A DNA stretch of 64,000 nt from Heterodera schachtii. Its lineage: Eukaryota > Nematoda > Chromadorea > Rhabditida > Heteroderidae. The position numbers were made by a program, and so were the translations under genes. Numbering within the stretch: the first letter of the stretch is position 1; every line of letters begins with the position of its first letter. The DNA is taken from contig SIJG01000048.1 in NCBI GenBank assembly GCA_023374025.1, forward strand, positions 832,646 to 896,645, written 5' to 3'. The notes beneath the pieces are model-generated. The model ran no database searches. It saw only the letters and a list, made by a program, of their open reading frames with translations, and was not told the origin of the DNA. Shown in pieces: positions 41,705-52,999 of this stretch.

Positions 41705-44700
41705 CGATGTGATTCTTGACCTGATAATTTCTTAACGGAGCATAATTAATGGTTTTATTTTTATTTAAAATAATATATTATTGAAATTAATCGATAGCCT
41801 TAATCGCCTACAAGAAAATCTATTATTTTTAATTAGATTGATTAAAGAATGAAAATATTTTGAGAATTTAATTTTAAAATGAAAATAATTTTGAGACTTA
41901 GTTAATTTCAATTTTTATTTTAAGAATAAAAAGATAATAGCTTTTTAAAAATAATGTCGTTAATATTAGGCGGAAAAATAAAGAGACTTTGCAATTTTAA
42001 AAAATTATAAACTCAAAAGATCACTTATATAGTAAAAAAAATATTTTATTTATTTAATTCATGACCAAATATAAGCATTGGTGCAATGGATACTACAATA
42101 ACATCAACTCCGTTATAATTTTGATATGCATACAAGGTTTTGAATTTGAGCTATGAAATTATCGGTGCTATGACGAAGCACGAAAAGTGCAAGGTTGGGC
42201 GAAACACGAAAAAGTGCAATGTGATAAAATTGTGGAAAATAATTAATTTAAAGCAAAATAATTATTGTAGATTAAATAAAAATAATAATAATATATTATT
42301 TTTTAATATTAGCTAATTAATTAAATATTTAGTCTAAATTTTTACGAAATTTTTTAGTTACAACTTTTTGTAAAAATTTTTGCTAGATTTTTTTTATTCA
42401 ATAATATGAAGAGAATACATAGAGCTATCGCCCAAAACCAAGTTCCATTAATTTGACTAAGTTTAAGCTAAGTTACGATTGTAAGAGATAAATAGAGTTG
42501 AAAAAACATGGAGGATCGATCATATTTTATATATCTTAACCACTGAAATTAATAAATCACTAATAATTCTTGCTAAGATAATGTTAAAGTTGAGAAAGAA
42601 TTAATATAAAGAAACAAGAGAAAAAGAATTATTCAAAAACAGTTTTATATGATTTTTTAATCTTTTAATCAAAACACAGAAAAAAGTGCTTTAATAAAAT
42701 AAATTCTTTTAAAAATTATGCAAAAATTCAAATGTTGTATGAATCTTTCAATATAATAATTTTAAAATGAGGATAAATATTTAAAAATTTGTGTTATTTT
42801 TATTAATTTGAATTATCTACAAAATTACCAAGTTTCAAAATTATTTTCGTTTTGAAATAAAATTCTCAAAATATTTTCATTCTGTAATCAATCATATTAA
42901 AAAATAATGAAATTTTCTAGTAGATGATTGGGTTTTCGATTAAATAAGGACATAAATTATTTTTCTTATTAAAAAATAAAATCAAATATTAATAATAATA
43001 ATTTTGCACTTTCTTTTAATAAATAAAGAAATAGCCGAATTTGGCTGTCATCGAAAACTGTAAACTTTAAATTTATTTATCTTTAAAATATCTACCAATA
43101 TCAGTAATGTCAAATATATATTCATGGATATCTTATAAGAATTGCATTAAATTAAACTAAATTAAAATTAAAAATTGGCTTTGAAATTAATTATATTCAG
43201 TTCGTTTAATTAAAAATAATGATTTTAAATTTTATAAACAGATTAATGATTTATTTATTTTTATTAGTTTTTGAAGAAATAAAAATATTTCTTCATAAAA
43301 TTATTAAAAGATTACTTCGATCGTGTTAATTTGAAATAATTCTTGATTTTGAGTAAGTTTACAAATTTATTTTCATATTTCTTGGAAAGAATGTAATTTT
43401 TTTTGTAAAAAATTTTTTAAACATAAAATATATGTAAAAATATTTTACTGCATTAATAGTCTACTTTTAAATATGTATAATAAAAAATATTTCATTTTGA
43501 AATTTTCTTGTTTTTATTTTAATTATTTAATTTTTATATTAGCTATTTTATTTATTTCTCTATAAGTTTAAATTATCAAAATTTAAAATAACTTCTACTT
43601 TTTTAATCACTATTTATTAAGCCATGCCAAAAAATTAAATTAACAAAAAAAAAGCTCTATCTTTCTCCCAAAAAGTATCCGTATTTGCTGTTACAAAACC
43701 ATGTATCCAAAATTAAAAACGACCAACTACATACTATATTTATCAATGAAAACTAAATTTCTTAAAAAAATGGGTTCTTTCGGTGTTGATTGCATAAATT
43801 TAACAGAGTACTGTTTAAAAGTGATGTTCAACTCGGAAATTCACTAACAAAACTAATTTGGTCACTCAATTTTTGAAAAATTTTTTATTTATTTTTTGTT
43901 TTTTAGACAGTTCAACACAGAAATAGTGGTCCGCAAATGTCGGCTAACCCTTTTTACAATATTTCAATGTCTGTGCGGGATTTATTTAAAATTTCGTTTT
44001 GATTTATCCTTTCATAACAGTTTTATAATTCTTGACTTTTCATTTTCGTTTAAACAAAAAAGTTAATCAGCAAAAATGCCGAATTATCCGAAAAATATTA
44101 AAAAATTACAAATATTTTTAGAAATTCAACAAAACTTTAACCTGATGCAAAAATCTAAAAAATACTGTTCAAGAAAAGCAATTTAAATCAATCATTTACA
44201 TTAAAGTAGCGAAATTTTAATGCGTATATCTATATAAATATAAAAAATTATGACAACAAAATAAAATAGAAAAATCTTATTATAAAGAAAAAACAACATT
44301 TTGCATGCGATTATAATTAAAGCTTATGGTAAAAATTGAAAATAAAATGATTTGTATAAAAAATTTATAAAATAATAATAAAATAAATTTTACTAATGAA
44401 GATAAAATGAGACTTTATGTGGTGGCAAGGGAGCAGAAAATATCTAAATAATAATTAATTAAATATATTATACCAAACAATTAAAAAAAATAAAGTTTTA
44501 AATTTATACACTATTCAAATTATTCGACCTATAATTAAACAATTTATTAGCATAAGAATTTTACCAAAATATGAAAATTTTAAACTTGGAACGGTGAGAA
44601 AATGGCTTATCAAAAGGCCATCCGGGCGTGAAAAAAACTGCTTACACAATGATATGCATGAATAATGAAAAGAATAAAAACTTAAAATAATTATTATTTA

Positions 44701-46190
44701 AATTAATTACTTAATAAAAAATAGTAATCATAAATAGAGAATATGAGTTTAATTAACAATTTAATTACAAAAGTAAATCTCAAATAGGAACGATTAACAA
44801 TCAATAATCTTAGATGATAATGAGTTTGCACACAATATATTAAAATAGTACCATAAAGTTGAGTATTATATAATATAGAGATATTACACTATTGTTGTTC
44901 ATTGCTGTTATAGCCACGATGAGTGTTATATAAATAATGAAAAATAAAAACAATATAAAAATATTTTGCTCTTCTTAAACTGAAAAACATATTTAAGGAA
45001 AAATTTTTGTATTATATTAATCAGATACAATTTCTATTTGATGGAATAAATTAAGTGAAGAAATGAATTAATTAGAATTTATGAAAATAAAACATATGAA
45101 GAAATGTCATTTTCGACCTTTATAACAATAAAGAATTTTTAATCAAAGAACTCAAAATAAATTAAATTCATAATGAAAAAAAACTATTTATGCAAAATGA
45201 TTTAAGAATTTAAATTATTGGAAAAAATAATAAAGAAAATAAATTAAAAAAGAATATAAAGTTTTTACAAAATCTATATGGCTTAATGATTTATTAACAT
45301 TGAAATTATTATTTTTTCTTAAGCGTATAGTAAAAAAAATCTTGATTTTCTTAATTTTATGATTTGTATTGCATTTATTTTCTTCCTATATTTCTTTTTT
45401 TTTTTTACAAAAAAATAAAGTTTTTCTGAAGAATTATTTATTATAAAAAAAACAATTTGCAAAAAAAGTGCCATGGCTACAGTAACTTTTCTTTTTAGCT
45501 CACAACATTTTTTGTAATTTAATTTAAACAAGTCTAAAAATAATAATAAAAAAATTACTTCAATTTATAAAAGTCAAAAGCATTATTTAAATTTACCAAT
45601 TTTCTTTTAATCATGTCAGATCTAATTACTTAATCAGCAAAAGCAGTGGAAAAAGACATATTTAGGAAGAACGAGAGAATTTTTAATAATGAAATCTTTA
45701 AATAAATAAAAAATGCTAAAAATAGTGCAAAAAGCCAAAAAAGAAAATATTGGCGTTGAATGCCCGGAAATCGTTAATCTTTTTCAACATTTAAAATATA
45801 TTGGAAAGTTAATTCCAACGCTTTCATTTAATTAATTATCTAATTTAAAATAATTAAAGAATTAAATTTACTTAATATAATGAAATTAAAGACAAAAAAT
45901 TATGATTTAAATTAACTTCAACTTTTTAAAAGCATCATTAATTTGATTACAATTTTAAAACTAAAATTCGATTAATTAATAAATTTAAATTTAATAGAGA
46001 AAAATAAAATAAATTTATGCTTTATAGTAACTAGGGTTTAATAAAAATTCTATAATAATTATTATTTTGTTTTAAAGCCCAAAAATAATTAATTTAAAAC
46101 TCGTTTTAAATTAATTTCTTGTGTTTAATGGGTAATCAAATGAAGCAAAAAGTTACCAAAAATATAATAATTTTAAGTTTGCAAAAAGCC
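41705..46190. other. AT-rich desert
   Basis: No supported coding or RNA gene. A small repeat of GCACGAAAA(A)GTGCAA occurs twice at 42178-42221. Isolated GC-richer bits at 43650-43720, 43915-43950 and 44580-44640 lack diagnostic features. Confidence 0.55.
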
Positions 46191-46204
46191 AATCATTAGG
46201 TGTC

Positions 46205-46290
46205 TTAAAAAGTCTCTGCCTCGAATTTCGAAACTCTCGAAGACGGAGACCGAGACTGAAGACCGAGACTCGAGACCGAGACCAAAAAAA
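46205..46290. repeat. GAGACCGAGAC minisatellite
   Basis: About six imperfect 11-12-bp units of GAGACCGAGACT/GAAGACC, ending against an A-run. It resembles the subterminal arrays of the hAT-like elements, but no terminal repeats or target duplication were found. Confidence 0.6.
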
Positions 46291-46342
46291 ACCCGAAAAA
46301 TCTGAATTTATTAATTTTTTGTTTAACATTAATTCATAAATA

Positions 46343-47209
46343 CTTAGGGTGTAACATAAGTTTCCGCACAAATTTTTTTTGACAAATTCAAAAATTCATA
46401 ACTCCGTAATTTCTGCAGTTAATTTAATAATTCTTTTTTAATTTGTTCGTCAGAAAGTCTTCTTTCATTTCATGCCATTGTTTCATTTTTTATTTGTTTA
46501 TTCAATTCTTTTAGTATTTTTTCCCGACCATGCAAAAATTGAAAATTGGCCCACTAATTTTTCTCGAATATTTTATGGTCAAAAAAATAACCTGGTATAA
46601 CAAAAAAGAAGGTTTTCTTTACAAATTAGACCAGTAGAATCCGAATATGGCCTTTAATCTGACCTATCTTTTAACCCTGAGCTTATACTGCTCCAACTCC
46701 ATGCATGAAGTTGGAGCTGTACAGGTTTGTTGAAAACCCAGAGACCAAATCTAAGGCCATATTCGGACACAGCGTGGTCAATTTACTTATTTTAATTAAA
46801 TTCGGAATTTCCAAAACCATTTTTAAAACATTTTGTTATTTGATGGTCTTGAAAAATGCCGTTTTTGGAGACCATTTTTAGACTCGGCCCTCCAATAATT
46901 CATTTTTGAAGTAATAAAATTTTTTTTCTTATAATTTTTTAAAGTCCTAACTTTCTTCTATTTACTCATGTTTTCTCTGCCTCTGTATCTCTTTTCATTT
47001 TCTTTAAATCAGCCATCAAAAATACATACCTCGAAAATGACCATTTTTACATTATCAACTCTAACTCCTTAAATACTTTTCTAATGGGATTTATCTCTTT
47101 CTCAATAATAATGTCAGATATTTCGGATCATGATTGTGTTTTTTTAAATTTATATTCATAAAAAAATTCTTTAAAAAAAGTTGTGCGGAAACTTATGTTA
47201 CACCCTAAG
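46343..47209. mobile_element. Tc1/mariner-type non-autonomous element, 867 bp
   Basis: Perfect 29-bp terminal inverted repeats beginning CTTAGGGTGTAACATAAG (46343-46371 and 47181-47209), flanked by TA on both sides (46341-46342, 47210-47211), the signature of Tc1/mariner insertion. Inside lies a nested palindrome: (C)GAATATGGCCTTTAATCTGA (about 46638) pairs with TCTAAGGCCATATTCGG (about 46750), and CTCCAACT(C/T)CATGCATG forms the hairpin tip at about 46690-46720. No transposase frame. Confidence 0.85.
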
Positions 47210-47211
47210 TA

Positions 47212-50005
47212 TTTTACTGTTTGGTGAGTTTCTTCCGTTTTGGCAAAAAATAAAATATTTTTTAATTGTTAATGCCATATTTTTATTATAATTTCTTAGT
47301 TTACCTTAATTTTATTTTTAAATGTTTTGATGTCATCAATATTTTATTTTTTAAATGTTAATTCGATTGACCGAGGCTGTTTGGTTTCATTCTCCAACAA
47401 AATCCAAATAAAATTTGATTTATTGATAATTATAATTCTTAATTATCTTATATTTATTATTAATATCCGAAGTTATAAATTTAATTTATTCTTATTAAAT
47501 CCACATTCGCTTTAATTGCTATTTATAGACCGTATATCACTCTAAAAGTTTATTTCACCTTTCCTTTTAATACTTCTTAATTAAATCTTTTAAAACAATA
47601 AATAATTGAAATTAATTAGATTTAATCATTTCTAATATTCTTCAAAAAATAAATAAATATAATTTTTTATAAATGACGAAACAGCATAAAAAAATCACCA
47701 AAATGCCAAATAAGCACAAATTCAGCATGAAAAATGTGGACTTAGAAACATGAAACAAAGTTATTAATGCATATTTCACAATTACACCGTTATATACGTA
47801 TTTTCCAATGTTCTTAATTTCACGCCCCAAGTTGGCAAAAAAAAGAAGAAGCATATGCTGCAAAATGAGCACTCTAGTAATAATAGTTTATTTTATATGC
47901 GTATAGATTTAATTTTTAATTATTTTTGACTGTATTATATATTTTTTAAAGTATTTTTAATAAAAAATTTAACAAATCTTTTTCATATGGGTCACATTTC
48001 TATAGTCTCTAACTGATTATTTCTTAAATTTATTAAATTATTTATTAGCATCAAGTGCAAGAATCATAAGTATACCAATGACAGATGTGATTTTGTTTTT
48101 TCAAAATAAAAATTCCTTATTATAATTAATTTTTATTTGTAATATAAAAAAGTAAAAAAGTAATTCTATTCGAGATGCCATAATGGTTAGAGTAAATATC
48201 TTTTAGTTTTTATCAAATAAAATTTTAAAATTTAAATATAGAAATTAAAAATTGCATAAATTTTTAAATTTTTCACAAAAAACTTTTGGGAATAAGTAAA
48301 ATAAAATCAAAATATGAAAGAAACATTCTTTAAAATCTTTCTTCCGTTTCTGTTGATTAATCAAATTTCTCTATAGTAACCCTTAAAATTTCAATGAATT
48401 AAGGCATTTAATGTGTGCAACATTTGATTATGCAAAAGCTTTAAGTATTTTTTGAATAAAATAATAGCTCATTAATAGGCTTTGCTATAGATTTTTAATC
48501 GAAAATAATAAAAAAAATTCTTGAAATATTGCCTATTTATTTTTCTCGCATTCTGTAAAAGTAAAATTATTATTTTATAAAACATCAAAGTTTTTAAATG
48601 AAAGATTTGTTTAAACGGATTTAAGCCAACAAAGGTAAATTTTATTTGCATCAATTGCCTGATAATTTAACAATTGTAGTAGCATTATTTTATTTTAAAA
48701 TAATAAAATTTTTTACAGATAATTTTTTTTTAATTTTTCCAAAGTTTTGACTTTCGATTTTTTGTTTGATTTGGGTCCGGGGTTCAGAATTGGCCGAAAT
48801 GGATTTGTTCAATTCGTGATCAGGACCTCCAAAAATTTTTTTTACTTTTTTATTTTTCTTTAATTATTTAGTTAATAACTTTTAATGTTAACGCATGTAT
48901 TTGAATTTATTTAAAATGAAATAATATGTAAAATGATTGATTTATAAATTTTTGAATTTAATCTCATGAATTTAATAAAAATAAAATAGTATTTAGATTT
49001 ATTTCTTTTTAAAAATTATTTAAATAAATTTTTAATGAATTCGTTGAAATTAATTCAAACATTTTTAAATTTCGGTCTTTTAGTGTATTTTCTTATATTC
49101 TAAAATAGTTTTATATAAAAACTTCTATATATGTTTACCAAATATAGCTAAAAATCCTTGAGAATGGATAATTTTATTCTTCATTAATCATGTACAGTAG
49201 CCGATCAACGATAATGATGTAGACGGTAGTTTTTTTATGCTTTTACTGACTTTATTAAAAATTTTTTGAGGTCAAAAACATTTTTTAAATTTATTATAAA
49301 AATTTCTTTTGGTAACTCCAATTTTAATGCAAAATTTTCATTTAATTTAAGCCTAAATGAAAGTTGTAAGTATTTCCAACAAGAATTCTACTCTTAACAC
49401 TGGCATATATTTTTAATTAAATCTTTATTAAAATAAATATGTCTCGTCATTTTATTTTTATCTTTTGTATTCTCATGGAGAAACAAAGGGTCTTGGATTT
49501 TCAGAATAGGAGGTTCCTTCAATAAATGTATTTTTTTTAATTAATAATTGTGATTGAGTCTTTCGGTGTGAGTCGATCCAAAAAAAACTCAGTGATTGAT
49601 AAAATTAAATAAATAAATTTAATATTGGATTGATAAAATCCACGTATGAAATTAATAACTCTAAACATGTATAATTTACGTTACCATTGAAATGTAAAAT
49701 AAAAGTAAATATTATGCATTTTTATATATCTTTAATACATATTATGATTTATTATAATTTATAAAAAATGAATAAATTTTTATTTTTAATATCGTATTTT
49801 TATCAGGTCTCGTTCATTTCGATATTTGACTTTTTCATTAATGGTATAATTAAATTCATTTATTTTAATTTTATTAATTAGTAAATTTTTTGTAACGCCA
49901 ACATTGAGTTTTTTTTTGTATCGATCTATCACCAAGTTTTTCTTTCTTTTTGAATTAAATATTTTTATAAAATATTTTATCTAATAATTTTTTATTGTAT
50001 TTATG
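47212..50005. other. AT-rich desert
   Basis: Nothing supportable except a member of the GATCACGAAT/CCGGGGTTC dispersed repeat at 48757-48828. Confidence 0.55.
48757..48828. repeat. dispersed GATCACGAAT-type repeat copy
   Basis: Contains GGGTCCGGGGTTC, GAATTGGCCGAAATGG and CGTGATCAGG, in the same order but opposite orientation to the copy at 29375-29440 in the 14-3-3 gene. Confidence 0.55.
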
Positions 50006-50011
50006 TAATTA

Positions 50012-50415
50012 CTAGGGCCGCGACTTTTAGTGACGAAAAACTTGCACAAATCGCCAAGCGGAATTTTCTAACACAGCTCTTTGTTCTCAGAAGAGTTTGA
50101 AATTTTGCATGAAAACACTTTAATATAAGGCCTAGCACCTTGCCAATTTAGAATTTTTTATGCACTCAGAGATTTTTAAGAAAATCCGCTTTTTCCAGCC
50201 TGAACGCCAACTTTGTGGTCAAGTTTTGAAAACAGGCGGTTTTTTGTAAAAAAGTCTTACCAATATTAAAAATTCTGAAATTTTGCAGGGTGCTAGGTCT
50301 CATGCCAAAGTATTTCCATGCAAAATTTCAAGCTATTCTGATAACTCTGAACCGAATTACAAAAATCAACTTGAGCAAAATTCAAACTTTTATTCACTAA
50401 AAGTCGCGGCCCTAG
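50012..50415. mobile_element. 404-bp foldback element with TA target duplication
   Basis: Perfect 22-bp terminal repeats CTAGGGCCGCGACTTTTAGT (50012-50033 and 50394-50415), with TA on each side. The arms continue to pair almost to the centre: GAGTTTGAAATTTTGCATG and GGCCTAGCACC on the left are mirrored by GGGTGCTAGGTC and CATGCAAAATTTCAAGC on the right. The element is one long imperfect hairpin with the turn near 50215. No coding capacity. Confidence 0.87.
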
Positions 50416-50626
50416 TAATTACATATGTTTATTTTTTTTGCACGACTAATTAAAATAAAATCATTTCATTTTGAATGTAAAAAATACTATAGAATTTATA
50501 TATTTGTTCTTAAAAAAACACACATCTGTGAAAGAACAACTCTTTAAATATTATAAAATTTAACATTGAATCATTTTAAAAATAATTGTTAAAAGTGTGG
50601 TGCGACTTTTGGAGATTTCGAACTTA

Positions 50627-50685
50627 GGGACCCGACTTTTGAGGACCCGACTTTTGAGGACCCGACTTTTGGGGACCCGACGTTT
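50627..50685. repeat. GGACCCGACTTTTG tandem repeat
   Basis: Four units of about 15 bp, differing at one or two positions, ending GGGACCCGACG. The GCGACTTTT motif just upstream (50605) recalls the terminal repeat of the 50012 element. Confidence 0.7.
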
Positions 50686-50939
50686 ATTATGTTTAAGGGT
50701 ATATTTTTTAAATTCCCTAAACGGTCGATCCTTAGGGACAATTTAACTACGGCACTGAACCTTCCTTCACTTGCTCCGATCTATGAAAGTGGCAATGCCA
50801 CAAAAAGAATCCCTTTTAATCCAAATTTTGCAATTTTTTGTTTACTGCCTTAATGGAGAATTTAATAACTAAAAACGCAATAGAGAGTTTTGGAACTAAG
50901 CCAATTAGCACAAATTAGTTTCATAAAAGCATTTTTCAG

Positions 50940-51061
50940 TTTGTATTGGGCAATTTGCTAAACATTTGGCCAGAATTGATGAAATGGAAGCGCAAATAAA
51001 TGGAACAAAGGAGATGCAAAAAGGAACAATGCCAACATGCTCACAATCAGTTGCGGATCAG
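50940..51061 (+). other. possible exon upstream of the ubiquitin-like gene
   Basis: Open stretch between a TTTTCAG acceptor and a CAG|gtcctt donor, reading RIDEMEAQINGTKEMQKGT then PTCSQSVADQ. The frame would join in phase to the ATG exon at 51435, which is itself preceded by CAG. If spliced together, the signal peptide of the next gene would become internal. It may equally belong to a different gene. No family recognised. Confidence 0.3.
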
Positions 51062-51434
51062 GTCCTTCCTCCCACCCCCCGAAAATTTAAAAAAATTTTC
51101 AAACTTGTTCGACCAATTTTTTTAGATTTTATGTTGACTAATAAGTTTTTTTCAAAAAAATTTCAAAAATTGATTTGTCTTGAAAATTAGCCAAAAGTAA
51201 AAAAAATATTTTTTTAATTAATGTAAATTATTATAAAACGATTAATTTCGTTAGAGTTTTAAAAAGGTACTTTTACAAATTATAGTAAAGCATTAAAAAA
51301 ATCAGATATGTTCGGGATATTTTAAATATCGAAAATGTGCAAAAAGATGGTCTCAGACTCGTAATTAGCGCTTTAAATTAGCCTTAAAATTGCTTTTATT
51401 TTCATTTTTCCCTTATTTTTGGGACCAATATCAG

Positions 51435-52289
51435 ATGATTGCCATTTTAAATTCCCATCCTTCGTCATTATTATTTATTTTGTTAATTGCATTTTCCATT
51501 TTCCATGCACAGAATCGGCATGGGTTTAAAATCAATGTAAAAATGTTGACCGGCAAGACACTCACACTCAGTGATCTTCTTCCAAGTAACACAATCGAGG
51601 AAATCAAAATCAAAATTGAGCGAATTGAAGGCATTCTGATTGATCATCAAAGACTGCTTTTCGCTGGTAGATTTCTCATTTTTGCGTATTTATTGCTGAA
51701 TGATGACGAGTGCCGAGTTTATGGATGTGTGCCCTCAAAAAGATTAAGAAACACACAAAAATAGGATAATGTAAAAGAAAAAATATTAGTGAATTTTTTT
51801 ATAAAAATTGGCCCAAATTCGGCGTTTAAATTATACCGTCGAAATTTGGAGGACATTTCATTTGTTGTACACTTAATAAAATCTGACAAAAAATATGCTA
51901 GTACTACATTTAATGCTAATCAAAAAAGTCAGTTGCACCATCGTGATCTGATCACTCCTTCTGGGTGATCTGAAAACCCAAAGATGGCTTGAAAACGGGA
52001 AAGTTTGGAAAAAACATTTTAAAAATTCATAGAGGCTGGAAAAATTTGGCATTCAGAGGCCCAAAATATTCGAAAAACAGGTTCTGGGTGGCAATTTACG
52101 ATTTTGTGCCAATATAAGAGAAATTAATTTTTTTTTTACTCATTTCGACAATCTCTTGATTGTTTATTTTGCTCATTTTAAATTAAAATTATTTCAGAAG
52201 GTCGGCTTAATGACAGCCATACTTTGAAGGATTGCAACATCATAAATGGCTCCATGATTCACCTTTTCCAACGTGCTTGTGGCTGTTAG
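51435..52289 (+). CDS. secreted ubiquitin-like protein
   Basis: Exons 51435-51666 and 52198-52289 give 107 aa. Residues 1-25 are a classic signal peptide (hydrophobic SSLLFILLIAFSIF, Ala before the mature QNRHG). The rest aligns with ubiquitin: FKINVKMLTGKTLTL, SNTIEEIKIKIERIEGI, HQRLLFA, then exon 2 TLKDCNIINGSMIHLF. Lysines equivalent to ubiquitin K6, K11, K27 and K29 are kept; those at 33, 48 and 63 are not. The protein ends QRACGC, so the RLRGG tail needed for conjugation is lost. Cyst nematodes secrete signal-peptide ubiquitin proteins from gland cells into plants, and this gene has that layout, so an effector role is plausible but inferred. AATAAA lies at 52392. The exon 2 acceptor could be three bases later. 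Confidence 0.8.
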
Positions 52290-52391
52290 AGCTGAAAGAT
52301 TGGCAGAATTTTTGCCTCATAATTTTTATTATTTGCCATTTGCCTTTTCTTTGCCTAATTGAATTTATTCTCCACAAAAATTTAAATATGA

Positions 52392-52397
52392 AATAAA
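52392..52397 (+). terminator. polyadenylation signal of the ubiquitin-like gene
   Basis: AATAAA about 100 bases after the TAG of the ubiquitin-like gene. Confidence 0.4.
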
Positions 52398-52654
52398 AAG
52401 GGAGTAATTTTGTTCATTTATGCATTAGCATGTTTTTACGTTTAAAAAAAGTAAAAATGAAAACTAATCAAAAAATTGGAATAGTTTTTTGATGAAGGTT
52501 TGACTGTTAGAGCTGAAATGATAAAGTAAAAAGAGATTAATTTTTATTATTGTTTAATTTTTCACCATGATAATTCAATTCGTCGCCATTTTTACAAAAT
52601 CTTTTTGGTTGCCCACAAAATACGGGCACTTCTTCTGATCCGCTTCCTATTTCC

Positions 52655-52905
52655 TTTTCTTTATTTCATTGAGGGAATGTTCAATCTTCTTTTTCCATTT
52701 TTTTTTTCAATTTTTAATTTGCATTTTTTTTTAATTTGGTTTACTATACAAAATCCTTGCTCTTCTATTAATTGCTTTTTTTCCTATTCATGTTTCATTG
52801 AGGGAATGTTCTATCTTCTTCTTCCATTTTTTATTATTTTTTGCAATTTTTATTTTATTTTTGTCGCGGAGTGGACAAAAAATTACTGGAAAAGAAATTC
52901 TTTCC
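52655..52905 (+). repeat. tandem duplication of about 120 bp
   Basis: TTTCATTGAGGGAATGTTC followed by ATCTTCTT(T/C)TTCCATTTTTT occurs at about 52662 and again at about 52791, with similar T-rich sequence after each. The CTGTTAGAGCTGAAA at the stop of the ubiquitin-like gene is likewise repeated at about 52504, hinting at local duplication of the gene's 3' flank. The GC-richer stretch 52870-52990 is open on both strands but unassigned. Confidence 0.6.
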
Positions 52906-52999
52906 TTGCGGAAATTATTTCCTTTCCCTGTCCAACGGGACAGTGTAGAAATGCAAGTGCTGGTTTCAGTGCCCAAATGTGGACACTGACAAATTTTAA

